The translations under genes were made by a program, and so were the position numbers. Of a DNA stretch of 64,000 nucleotides, positions 36,626-46,266 are shown piece after piece. The stretch comes from Capitulum mitella (Eukaryota; Arthropoda; Thecostraca; Pollicipedomorpha; Pollicipedidae): positions 17,710,903 to 17,774,902 of the forward strand of contig CP099845.1 of NCBI GenBank assembly GCA_030062745.1, in the 5' to 3' direction. A model generated the notes under the pieces. It saw only the letters and a program-made list of their open reading frames with translations, did no database searches and had not been told where the DNA came from. Positions within the stretch are counted from its first letter, which is position 1, and the number at the start of each line of letters is the position of its first letter.

Positions 36626-36898
36626 CAGTAATGGCGCTGCGGGACATGGCACAACGGACCGGCCGTACCCAACACGTGAACACGCGAAACGCCGTGAACA
36701 CGTGTTATTTTTGATTCCCCTACCCATGAACAGATAGGCAGGAGTGCCCTTTCAATCCCATGTGATCCATCTACGTTACGTACCGTTCAGCTGCTGCGCT
36801 AATTTGTCACATCGGATCACACCACTCCCCGCTATTTGCCTAATGCCGGACGAGAGAGTCGTAGACTGCACCATGAACGATGCCGCCAGCCCTGGACA
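36626..36898. other. Junction between the two convergent Helitron copies
   Basis: No coding match to either copy. It contains a 36-base imperfect hairpin at 36,671-36,706 (separate entry). Exact Helitron 3' termini (CTRR after a hairpin) could not be fixed. Confidence 0.4.
36671..36706. repeat. Hairpin with 14-base arms
   Basis: AACACGTGAACACG and CGTGAACACGTGTT, separated by 8 bases, pair with two mismatches. It lies between the convergent Helitron fragments, where a 3' subterminal hairpin could occur. No CTRR end is seen at the usual distance on either strand. Confidence 0.6.
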
Positions 36899-38429
36899 CT
36901 ACTGCAACACCTCCGTGTACACAAACTGTTGGTGCGTCCGCCAGCGCGAAGCGGCAGGACAAAACGCAGGTCGTGCGCGCTGCCGACGAGCGAAGCCGCC
37001 ACGTACAGCTGGCCGTGGCAGAACACCGGCTCGTCCAGATAAACAGCTACTCGCCGAAATGTCTGGCCCTGAGCTTTGTTAACTGTCATGACAAAGGCGA
37101 CGTGAACAGGAAATTGCCGTCTCTGCCACTCAGACGGGAACAGGCCGTCGGCCGGCTGCAGTGTTATGCGCGGCAGCAGGGCCAATCGGCCGGCGTGAGG
37201 CCCACCGGCAACGGCGGCCTCCAGAAGCCAGCCGCCGATGACGCGTCGCACCAGCAGACGCGTTCCGTTGCACACCCCGTCGGCGGGCGTGATGTTGCGC
37301 AACAGCACGCACGGCATACCGCGCTTCAGGCGCAAGTGCTGCGGTGGCAAACGAGGTACGCTCAGAGTGTTGAGATACTCCTGGGGAATCTGCAGCGCCT
37401 CAGTGGCGCCCACCGTGGCGTCGGCGCTGAGACAGGGGGCGACCTCCAACGGGAAGAGGTCGGTTACGGCGTGGTTGATGTCGTCGACTGTCGCCTTCTG
37501 AAGTGCCAGGACGACTCGCGGCGCTATCCGGTCGGCGTCGTCGTGCCGCACCGCCAGATCAGGGAAAATCCAGCCGATCACAGTGGCCAGGTGGACCTCC
37601 ATCACCAGCTCGTCCGGCAGCCGGAGGGTGCCATCTTCGTCGGTCTCCGGCTGGCCGCTGCCCAGCCTCAGCTGTCAGCCGGCAGACCACTCGGCGTCGT
37701 CGCGCCGGTGGCCCGCACGTCGAGCGCGCTTATTTTCCTGGAGCTGGAGCACCTGAAAGTGCCACCACAGCGGCGAGCGGCTGACGCAGGCGTCGACGAT
37801 TTGGGCACGCGACTCGCGCCTGACCACCGGCAAGATCTGCCGGAAGTAGCCGCCTAGCACCAGCATCTTGCCACCGAGCGGCAGCCCGGTGCCGACCAGG
37901 TCGCGCAGCGTTCTGTCGAAGCCTGTGGCAGGTGCCGGTGAGCCATCGGCGCCTCGTCCCACACGATGAGGCTGCATTGCCGAATAAGATTGGCGAGCGG
38001 GCTCTGAGCGGTAACGGCGCAGGAAGACGTGCTCGACACGTTCAGCGGCGTCTTGAAGCGAGGGTGCAAGGTGCGGCCGTTGTCGAGGAGAGTAGCCGCT
38101 ATGCCGCTGTACGCGACGGCCAGCGCCACGTTCTGCTCGCAGCGGACGGCAGCCAGCAGGTTATTGAAAGTAAAGGGTTTGCCCTTTCCGCCGGGCGCCT
38201 CCACAAACAACGCCAGAGGACGCTGCTGCCTGACGGCGTCCAGCACCGTGTCCACCACTGCGCGCTGTGACGACAGCGGCGTCGGGAGACGCTCGGCCAC
38301 CCGCTCGTGGAGCGCGGCGTGGTCCAGGTCGATCTCCTCTCGCAGAACGGACGGCAGACGACCCGCCCGATCAACGCTCTACAGCCGGCCGGCGGCGGCA
38401 CGATCGTCGTCAGCGACGCCAGGCAGGCC
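36899..38429 (-). pseudogene. Helitron PIF1-like helicase domain, decayed
   Basis: Superfamily 1 (PIF1-type) DNA helicase of the Helitron, which unwinds the strand released by Rep. From right to left: SVLREEIDLDHAAL leader; Walker A region APGGKGKPFTFNN (about 38,185), where the usual GGTGKT has both threonines changed; a SGIAATLL block; Walker B VWDEAPMAH (about 38,000), intact; a GGYFRQILPVV block (about 37,850) with Asp changed to Tyr; an NTLSVPRLPPQHLRLKRG-type accessory block; and TVNKAQGQTF with HGQLYVA (about 37,000-37,080). The frame changes near 37,950. A TGA at 37,675-37,677 interrupts an otherwise continuous reading. A final shift is needed to reach QQFVYTEVL and TAG at 36,899-36,901. 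It is adjacent to the Rep part, as in Helitron RepHel proteins. Confidence 0.85.
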
Positions 38430-39702
38430 AAAGTCGGACAGCGCCTTGCCGGCGAGGTGTAGCCGCTGCTCGATGTCCAGCAGCACCACGGCCGCGATCA
38501 GGGGACCGCCGGCGTCCGGATGCCGGCGGACCACGTCCTCGCCCATCGACTCCCGCTAGCAAGGAACAGACCGTCCGTGTCAATGACGCAGAACAGACCG
38601 TGTTAATGACGCAGAACAGCAGCAGTGTGACAAACAGCTGCCGGATCTGCGCAGGCATCTGGGCGTGACTGGCGTCACTCAGCTCCGCGTCCCACTCGCC
38701 GTCGTCCTGCAGCAGGCCGCGCAGCCGGCACGTCTCCAGGTAGGTGGCGCATACGGCCCCGTCAACGATGCGTAGGTCGGCGAAACTCGACGCGCCGCGG
38801 ACGTCGTGCAGGAGCATGCGGAGGTAGAACACGTCTCCGTGACGCGGAGAAACGCTAAACACACGGCCGATGGTCGGCGCCGTCTGCTGGTTGCGCCGCT
38901 TGAGCCAGCGCTTCTGGCCGACGTCCCACGATAGCCGCGAGGACGCTCGGCACCCGGGATCGACTGCGGCCGAGTCCCGGCCGTTCTCGAGCCAGGCCGT
39001 CAGCGGGGTCCTGTTCGGCCCACACACGATCAGACGGCGCTCCACGCCCGGCTGGAAAAAGACCACCTGGTGGTCCTCCAGGTGGACCTGGAGCGCCACT
39101 ACTGCCGGCGACCGGTCTCTCATCTCGAAGGCGAAGAGACGCCAACACGCCTCGCTGGAGCCGACGGACCGGTCTTGGAAACAGGCGATTTCATCTGGAG
39201 CGGCGCCGTCGCTGCGGCCCGTGCACACCATCTGACGGTCGGACCCCCGGTATATGTATTAGAAGAGGTACTTTACGTTCTGGAAAGATGCGCAAAGTTC
39301 CACGCTGAGGCGGCACGCGTACCGCAACGACAGATAGGGTGAGTATGGCACGACCTACTGGCTGGTGACGAGTCGCCCGTGATGCTCGCTCTGCCGGCCT
39401 CCGGGGTCCGGCGCCCGCCTCCGGCACAGCGGGTACGGCCGGTTGTCAGCCCACTCCGTACGGTCTGCGAAGGGCTTGGGAAGCCCTCTGAGCAGAGCCG
39501 TCCTCCACACACTGCGCCGCTGGACGTGCCGGGCCGCACTCCCTGTGCACCATGGTGTTCAGCACTACCGCGTGCAGCCGGCGAGCCTGGTCGCTCGGCT
39601 CGGGGTCGGGCAGCTCGGTGGACACCAGCGTGTCCTCGTCCTCGGTTGTCCGCCGTCTGTCGGCCGGTTCGAGGATCGGAAGGATGCAGCTGTGCGGGAG
39701 GC
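38430..39702 (-). pseudogene. Helitron Rep: HUH nuclease and C-terminal region (second exon)
   Basis: Starts at the putative splice acceptor (39,703/39,702). The first codons read GLPHSCILPILE, the HUH box, with the second histidine replaced by cysteine. EDEDTLVSTELPD and NTMVHRECG follow; a frameshift leads to LCSEGFPSPSQT, and another to PYPLCRRRAPDP. A TAG at 39,355-39,357 stands where tryptophan is expected before VVPYSPYLSLRY. The tyrosine motif reads VKYLF-stop-YIYRG: both tyrosines are kept, but lysine is replaced by TAA at 39,259-39,261. Downstream DEIACFQDRSVGSSEACWRL, HLEDHQVVFF, LRMLLHDVRGASSFADLR and CRLRGLLQDDGEWDAEL are good Helitron matches. A 23-bp tandem duplication at about 38,574-38,620 breaks the end. 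VLLDIEQRLHLAGKALSDFG then resumes in another frame. Confidence 0.85.
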
Positions 39703-41139
39703 CTGCGAAGACATGCATCGTCGAAAGAATGCGTTCCGAATTGTGTTTCTCGACAGGTGTCGCCAGAACGTGGCATTTGCGAACGAAACAATGACGCAAC
39801 ATGAAAAGGCAAAAACGACCCTCAAAGTGCCCGTAGTGCTTGCGTGTTTAATACGAAGGCCACAAACAGTTGGAGGGCCCAACAGAAATTTCGAATGGGC
39901 AGCGCTCGATTAACTTGCGCATGGCAGTGGGCTATGCACGGCTTGGGGTGACTGTTTTCTTTCCGCTGTTGACCGCGCTGTATTTTGCCGTGTTAGCCGA
40001 GTTCATCGAAACTGACATTCCTCGTAATACATGTGCCATGTCGAATGCCAACAACGTGAATCGATCTCCTCCGTCTCCGCTCTGAGGGGTCGGAGGCGTC
40101 CTGGACGCCGCACGTCCGTCCTGCCCGCCGGCGCCGGCCGGCGCTGAGTGCAGTCAGCTGGTTACGGGTAACAGAGCGGGCAGCGGCGGGACGGCGGAGT
40201 GGTCTGAATGGCGGGTCGTGTGAGCCTCAGCCTCAGCCGTGTCGAGCATAATGAAGCACGGAAAGCAACGCTCTCGCTCCATTGCAGACGACACGGAAAG
40301 GGACATCGGTAGGCTTAATTTTAGTTACGAACATTTCCTTCCGTCTCCACATGTCGCTGAAGCTTTTGGTGCCAGTATTTGCCAAAACTGTTAAGACGCG
40401 ACCATATGGGGGCCGTTGTGAAAGAGCACCCTCTCCGTTGTTTGTCTGTGCAGTCGCCACTCAAGATGTATTAGCAATGCTTCACATCTCGGCCTGACTA
40501 TCTGCACGAACCTCCTGTCGACGTCAACGTTCCCCGTCCCCATGCTTAACATCCTGCGACGCACGCATACCCGCAGTGACTCTCGTTGCTCTCTCCTGGC
40601 GGCCAGCTGGCGAACTAAGAGACCGGCCGGGCGGCAAACGACCTGAAAACAGCTGATCGGCCGTGTGAGTCGTGGGAACTTTTGCCCCGATTTCGCGCAC
40701 GTGCGGAGCTTTAATGCCCGACATTAAATGCGTCCGAAGCGCACAAGATGGAACATCCAAATTTTCAGTACCCGTCAGTTTACAGCATTCCACATCATGG
40801 CGTCCATAATGTATCTCTGCGCTGAATGTTGCCGAAATTGGAGACGTTTCCAATTTGCTAAGCTGTCTTATAAACCACAGCCAAGCACAATTTCTATAGC
40901 ATATCACACGTGACCAAGGCAGTAGTCTCCGTGTGCCGATGTATGTGTGATATGTGTGGTGTTCATGCAAAACGTGTGGGAATCCTGTCGCGCGACGTGA
41001 ATTTCGCCGTAAGTTTAAACAGCGCAGAGAGCGGGAGAGCCGAATCTGAGGAGGAAAGAGCGGCCGGGACTTCGATCGTACTGCTGGCGTTGCATGACAT
41101 TCCAAAAATGATGTGACGCGCGGAACACTTGGTACTCAC
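39703..41139 (-). other. Probable 1,437 bp intron inside Helitron Rep
   Basis: On the minus strand the reading EFQKRG ends at CGAG followed by GTGAGT (donor 41,139-41,134). Reading resumes after TCTTCGCAG (acceptor ending 39,703) with GC CTC CCG CAC. Joining the flanks gives K-R-G-L-P-H in phase, the invariant Helitron sequence just before the HUH box. The interval itself holds no Helitron coding match: short unrecognised frames (for example 40,524-41,105), and a CG-rich palindromic run near 40,127-40,146. A small insertion that happens to end in GT/AG signals is the alternative. Confidence 0.65.
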
Positions 41140-43237
41140 CTCGTTTCTGAAACTCGATGACCTCCAGATGCACCGCCACGCGGCCGAGCAGGTGGCGCTT
41201 AGTGAGGTCGACGATCAGCTATCTGATCTAGAACCGGAAGACCCCCGCCCGCGCCACGATATCCGGACGGTCTTCGGGCGTTTGCGTCGGCAGCAGGGCC
41301 TCGGTTATCTCCGACCACTTGGGATTGGCAGTCATCGTCACGAAGACGGTGGTTGGTCCGAAGTGGCGCACGGTCGCCATGCCGTCCAGGTACCTAAACA
41401 CCAAAAATCCGTTTATCAGCAAGCATGCCATCTGGCTAAGTGTCATGGAATCATCCGCAGTAAAACCGGCCAATGTGACAGCAACAAGACAGCGTGCGCA
41501 AATGACACAGGTGTCTTACTTCCGTCTTTGTGCGCACTCACACGACGTTCGCACGCATTTCAGAAAATGCTGGGTTCTGACGGAAAAAAAACTAAGAACA
41601 TAAAACAGACACGTGACGATAATGACCTTTCCCTATAGTGCCGCGGTCCTCCGACAAACATGGCTGGTAGAATCACGCGTCGGCCGACGGCGGGTGCGTC
41701 GCCGGCAGGGCCTCCCGCGCCGTGGTCGGCCGCCATGGAGTCGTGGACGTGTTGGTCACGCTCTGCTCGTAAAGGCCCTGGTGGTTGGCTAGGTACACCA
41801 GGCGCTGGCACTCTACACGTGGGAACGCCATGCAGACAGACTCTTGGAAGAGCCTGCATGCGCGGTGGAAGCTGTCGTCAAGGTGCGGGCGGACTTGCAG
41901 GCGATGGGCGGCGCACTGCAAAGCGGTGATCTTACGCGGTGCGCAGCCGCCGCCGTCCCGCTGTGCATGACGAAGGCCGGCTTGCCAGCCGTCCGTCCCG
42001 TACGGGAACAGCAGGACGAAGTGAAGGGCTCAAAAGCCCGATGTGCCTAGTCGATGGCCACCAGGCTGGGGCCGTCGGCGCCTCCTCTCTGTCGCAGCAC
42101 AATGTCCTGATGCGCCGTTTCGTCCCCGATCAGCAAGGCCACCTCCCGCAGCCCCTCGGCGACGTTGTAGCGGCGCCGGTGCTGGTCGCCAGGGCGGGCC
42201 TCAGCACTTACCACCAGCCGCCTCTGCTCAACGTCCCGGTCCAGGACCTCGCTGGCCATGATGAAGTCCTGGACCCAGGGGTTGGTCTGGCGCAGCAGCA
42301 CGTGCAGATCCATGAGCTGCTGACGCAGGCGGCGCTGCACGGCGACGGGCGTCGACGCCGGCAGCCGCGCGTGACCCAGCCGGACGTCGGCCTTGGCCTC
42401 TGGGTCGTCGCACTGCGGGTCGTTCATGTAGAGCTGCAGGAACGTCGGTAGCCGTCCCTCTTCGGGTCGCAGCGGTGCCAGACGGTGGTACAGCTTCGCC
42501 TGAATGTCCACCGAAGGCACGTAGCCTCAGTCGGGCGGTCGGATCTCGCGCACGGTCTGGGAGGCCATGGCGAGTGCCGAGTTGAGCCGGCGGGCGTGGG
42601 TGCGGAAGGTCCAGGCCTCTACGCTGTCAGAGGTCCACAGGTGGCGCAGCGTGGCCGGTGGCTCCGGCAGCGGATCGAGCAGCACCTTGCCGCCGGCGCA
42701 GCAAAGCGTGGCGTGCTCGGCGGACAGCGCAGCACACCGCAGCGGCGCACGGCCTGTCCATGCAGGCCGGCGTCGTGCGCCGGCACGAGCTGTCGGCCGG
42801 CGAGAACGTCGTCCGGCTGTCACGCTGCCGGTGCCGGCCGTGCTTGGCGCGGCATCCCTCGCTCGTTGTTGGTACTCACGGTCGCGCTGCAGCACTCACG
42901 CCGGCTCCTCGCGACGACGCTGCACGAGCTCTCGCTCCCGCTCAATCGCCGCAGGGTCCTCGCGGCTGGCTTGGCGTCGCTCGCGTTCACGTTCAGCCGC
43001 TGCCGGGTCATCGCGACGGCACCGATGGCGCTCTCGCTCGCGTTCGGCATAGTCACCGTCACGACGGAGTCCGGCGAGTCTGGCGGCGTCGGCTTCTCTC
43101 ACTTCTACTGCCCTGGCACGGACCATTCGGCGGCGCTCTAGTTCGGCGACCCGCTCGGCCTCGTCCTGGGCCTCGCGTCGCCGCCGGGTCCGCTCGGCGG
43201 CCCTGCGTCTATCGGCCGCGCTTGGCCGGCGACTCAT
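41140..43237 (-). pseudogene. Helitron Rep N-terminal region (first exon), decayed
   Basis: Begins at ATG 43,237. Residues 1 to about 113 are extremely Arg/Glu-rich with repeating RERER.R.R.(D/E)(D/E)PA units. A TGA at 42,896-42,898 interrupts, and the same frame continues through HATLCCAGGKVLLDPL (about 42,700) and TRHARRLNSALAMAS-type sequence to a second TGA at 42,527-42,529. It then reads VDIQAKLYHRLAPLRPEEG and TFLQLYMND to TAG 42,047-42,049. A one-base shift gives FVLLFPYGTDGWQAGL (about 42,010), and later CAAHRLQVRPHLDDSFHRAC. The last block (41,473-41,140) reads FRYLDGMATVRHFGPTTVFV, TANPKWSEI, RPDIVA, then LTKRHLLGRVAVHLEVIEFQ ending KRG. About 250 bases between 41,480 and 41,720 match poorly. 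Helitron_like_N-type region; role in transposition not well defined. Confidence 0.8.
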
Positions 43238-43289
43238 GGACGGCACAAAGCCACAACGCAACACATAGTCACACACAAAACACACCACA

Positions 43290-43645
43290 GTACAATGCGC
43301 CTAACACGCAGTCAAAAGAAATATTCACAAATACCCACAACTAACAGTCATTGATCTCAGGCGTCAACTCTTCGCCACAAGATGACGGCACAGGATTTGT
43401 TTACTTTTCCACGCGCCGCTTTTGTCAATCAGGGGCATTCCCCCAATCACCGATAAAAAAATTCCTTGTCAGCTGATGATTGGTCCTCCGTTCCGGAGAC
43501 GCTCAATAAACCGCCGTAGAACAAATGAATTAAGTGGTAGTATTTTTAACGGGTTCTTTGAGTAGTCATTTTTCCCCGGATAAACTATGCGTGCAGTAGG
43601 TTCTTTATAGTTGCCGGTTTAATTTGCACGTAGCCCATATCGTAA
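43290..43645. other. Probable Helitron 5' flank, no gene
   Basis: Non-coding. The 5' end of Helitron copy 1 should lie here or slightly further right, but no clear A-TC boundary can be chosen by eye. Confidence 0.35.
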
Positions 43646-43649
43646 GCCT

Positions 43650-43860
43650 TTCAAATGGCCGTCTTTAGTGTTTCCGTGATCGGCACACGACACGGGTTGG
43701 TGCCAACGCACATTTTCTCACATGATACCATTCACCTTACGATTTTGTGTCGAACAAACCCAGTTTCGTCGTGGTGCGACCATCGTTGGCCCGATTAGGA
43801 ACGTTTAACGGGTACGCTTAGGTCCATCATTGTCGGTTATGGTGCAATTCTAACTAGCTG
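43650..43860 (+). repeat. Family E repeat, copy 2
   Basis: Blocks AAATGGCCGTCTTTAGTGTT, CGATTTTGTGTCGAACAAAC and GTTTCGTCGTGGTGCGACC align in order with 44,900-45,040. Diverged and non-coding. Confidence 0.6.
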
Positions 43861-44055
43861 TGGCTAAATGTGCCACTGTCTAAACGCCCAGTCGCACTTA
43901 TGATTTTGAAACGTTTCAAAAGCCGAAATTCGACCACGCCTCAAACACAGCACGATGCAATCATTTCATTTTAGTTGGTGACAGCTGTTCCGTTCACAGA
44001 AAAGAGACAGTAAAAGCGCGGCCGCCCGGTTTCGAACCAGGGCCATCTCGTTGAA

Positions 44056-44466
44056 CCCTATTCACGGCAGGGGGGCTGAATCCGCCCCCTCGTGCTTTTT
44101 GCTTGCCAATGTAAGGGTTTTTGACGCAGCTTTGCGAAACTTGGTGACTTTTCCTAGCTGTTCTTTCTACATACTATTACAAAATTCCCAAATTCCACTT
44201 TGCTCAGGGGCGGAGTCAGGCAACGTTTTTGGGAGGCACCTCAGGCCATTTTGGCCATGTTGAGGGTAAAAGGAAAATGAATGCCAAAAATAGCATTTTT
44301 AAGATAGAACTTAAAACTTCACATGGGTGTATAGCTAAATTGTTGGACAACGTTCAAATACGATTTTGCTCATTTGAGGTTACTTTACAAGGTCAAGTCA
44401 AGGTCAAAAGTCAAAATTTGGTTCTATAGTAACAATGTCGGCTCTTTTCTCTCAGATGCAAAACCC
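44056..44466 (+). mobile_element. Family A element, truncated copy 3 (left end only)
   Basis: Starts CCCTATTCACGGCAGGGGGG after TTGAA (a mutated TTAA). It follows copy 2 colinearly through AGGGGCGGAGTCAGGCAACG and AAGGTCAAAAGTCAAAATTT, then loses similarity by about 44,466. The right 800 bp are missing. Confidence 0.8.
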
Positions 44467-44884
44467 AGTCAGAATGGGGAAGGCTCGTGCCGCTGGCTGC
44501 TCTGTCGGCGCACGGAAAAAACAGCCGAAACCGCGGTGTGCACCCGGTCACGTCTTGCGCGATAGCTCAAAATGCTTTGGAATACGAGATTAACGAATGG
44601 TACCATCGGAACAGCAAAAGTGTGGGCTATGGGCTGGCATAAACTTCAGCCGGAAAATGAACTTGCGTGTCTTTCACATGGCAGTGTAAAGACAATGGAT
44701 GGGAAAATTTCCAAGATTTTTCAATTGAGCACGTCCCGTGGCTATCCTGTGCGGCACACGAAGTCGACCCCTCGTGTGCCGTAACGACCCCACGGGTGAT
44801 TTGCAGTCGGTACCTCGGGGCATAATGTGACAAAGTAGCCGAATCGCCACGCTCGACAATGTAATTTGGCCGTAGCCTATTCCG
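44467..44884. other. Unassigned stretch
   Basis: No gene recognised. It lies between the truncated family A copy and family E copy 3. Confidence 0.4.
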
Positions 44885-45240
44885 CAAAAGCTGCAAACGG
44901 CCATTTTCCGCGTTTCCGCGGCCGGCACGCGCCACGCGACGGTTGCGACGCGTCACGTTACACACGATGCGATTCCCCATTTGATTCTGCGACGAACACA
45001 CCCGGTTTCGTGTCGGTTCGACCCGCCGTTGGCGAGATAAAGGGCCGGGAAGCGAACCGTTACGACCGGCGTCGGCTCTTGACCCGTTCGGCCAAAACAC
45101 GTGCAAACCCTATGGGGAACTTTCGCACGTGCCACGTGGCGTCCGATGCCGGCAGAAACGTGAAAATCTAACACAATGCGTTGTGCCACACAACCCCTGA
45201 CGTGGCCAAGTCTTAGCCACGTGCGACCTGCCTCTGCCAA
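44885..45240 (+). repeat. Family E repeat, copy 3
   Basis: Longest and most GC-rich member. Contains GGCCATTTTCCGCGTTTCCG, CACACCCGGTTTCGTGTCGG and TAGCCACGTGCGACC. The overlapping frames on both strands reflect composition. Confidence 0.55.
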
Positions 45241-45942
45241 AAACCACGGTCGGGCTCGTTTGCCATGGTGCGGGATATGGAAGCTCGTTCGTAAGACGTG
45301 AGGATTCCAGCTGTCGCTGAGTTTGACATCACGAGCCTAACGCTGCGATGAATGGGCTCATAGAGGACGGGAGTCCGCATCGAATTCTTCGTTCCGCTGA
45401 AGATCAAGTGCTGTTAGAGTTCCTTTCTTGTGGGTGATCAACCGTTCATTGTGGATTCACTGGCTTGGAACGGCATCCTTGATTAAATTACGGGTCGCAT
45501 CCATTGGGTCTTGCTGCAGGAGCAAGAAATGAAGCTGATTCTGAAAACAAAACAGTTACGGAACTGAGAATTGCGACATTCCGAACCTGAATGTCAATTG
45601 TGTTTCTTGTAGCGCAAACAACATCCCATTTGCTGCTCGATTTTCGTGAAAATCTGTTGCTTTCTCAACGAACTCAAACTTATTCCATCGAAAAAAAATG
45701 ATCAGTTACGGGCGCTGCAAACTATCCCCAATAACTTTGCGTACACTGCGTGGGAAGAAATATACAGTACTACTGACTGCTGGACTGCGAGTGCCAGAAC
45801 AGCTGTCCCGCCTGTTATTTTGGACAGCTATGCTGTCCCAGCTGGCTTGTCGAAAGGATCTTTCCTTTTGACGTTTTGGCGTTTTTCTGATCTTGTTGGT
45901 TCGTCCTTTGTTTCTTTTCTTTCTTTTTGTCGTGGTACGGAT
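45241..45942. other. Unassigned stretch
   Basis: No gene. A 187-codon frame at 45,646-46,209 runs from this unique sequence into the family D repeat and is read as chance. Confidence 0.4.
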
Positions 45943-46127
45943 CAGGGGCTCAGCGAGGATTTTCTTAAGCGGGTGGAGGAGGGCGGAGCCCGGTGGGAAT
46001 TGAACTCATACGAAAACCGCCTGCTGGGAAGACGATGTGCAATGGTTTTCACGAAAAATTCGGGCCTAAGGAGGGGGTCCGGCCCCCGGGCCTCCCTTTG
46101 GCTGCGCCAAAGATACGGATACCCATC
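45943..46127 (+). repeat. Family D short repeat, copy 2
   Basis: CAGGGGCTCAGCGAGGATTT, TCTTAAGCGGGTGGAGGAGG, then CCGCCTGCTGGGAAGACGAT and a C/G-rich palindromic block. Same block order as the copies at 21.9 and 51.7 kb. Confidence 0.7.
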
Positions 46128-46266
46128 ATCGACCTTCCATGCACTGGTGGAAAAAGGTTTCATGTTGCTTGTGCGATGTTATGCATGTTCCAAGTTAAAA
46201 AATGATTAAAACCTAAAGCAGCAAGATTTACGCCATTAACATGCAATATGCCATTGCAACCCTTAA

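Larger units (their letters stand above)
36899..43237 (-). mobile_element. Helitron copy 1, near full coding length, inactivated
   Basis: The minus strand holds, in the standard Helitron order, a Rep N-terminal region, an HUH-type Rep nuclease, a linker region and a PIF1-like helicase ending at TAG 36,899-36,901. These enzymes would nick the element, unwind it and move it by rolling-circle replication. The coding region is interrupted by a likely intron at 41,139-39,703. Several nonsense codons, frameshifts and active-site changes show it is no longer autonomous. 5' TC and 3' CTRR termini were not located. Subparts are entered separately. Confidence 0.85.

Noticed and set aside
36880-37857. 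325-codon plus-strand frame
   Set aside because: Antisense to the Helitron helicase, whose conserved motifs are on the minus strand.
41939-43344. Several plus-strand frames of 160-230 codons
   Set aside because: Antisense shadows of the Arg/Glu-rich and cysteine-block parts of Helitron Rep on the minus strand.
46000-46020. tRNA-like GGGAATTGAAC phrase
   Set aside because: Part of family D; no cloverleaf can be drawn around it.
45646-46209. 187-codon plus-strand frame
   Set aside because: Its second half is the family D repeat, and the first half shows no domain.
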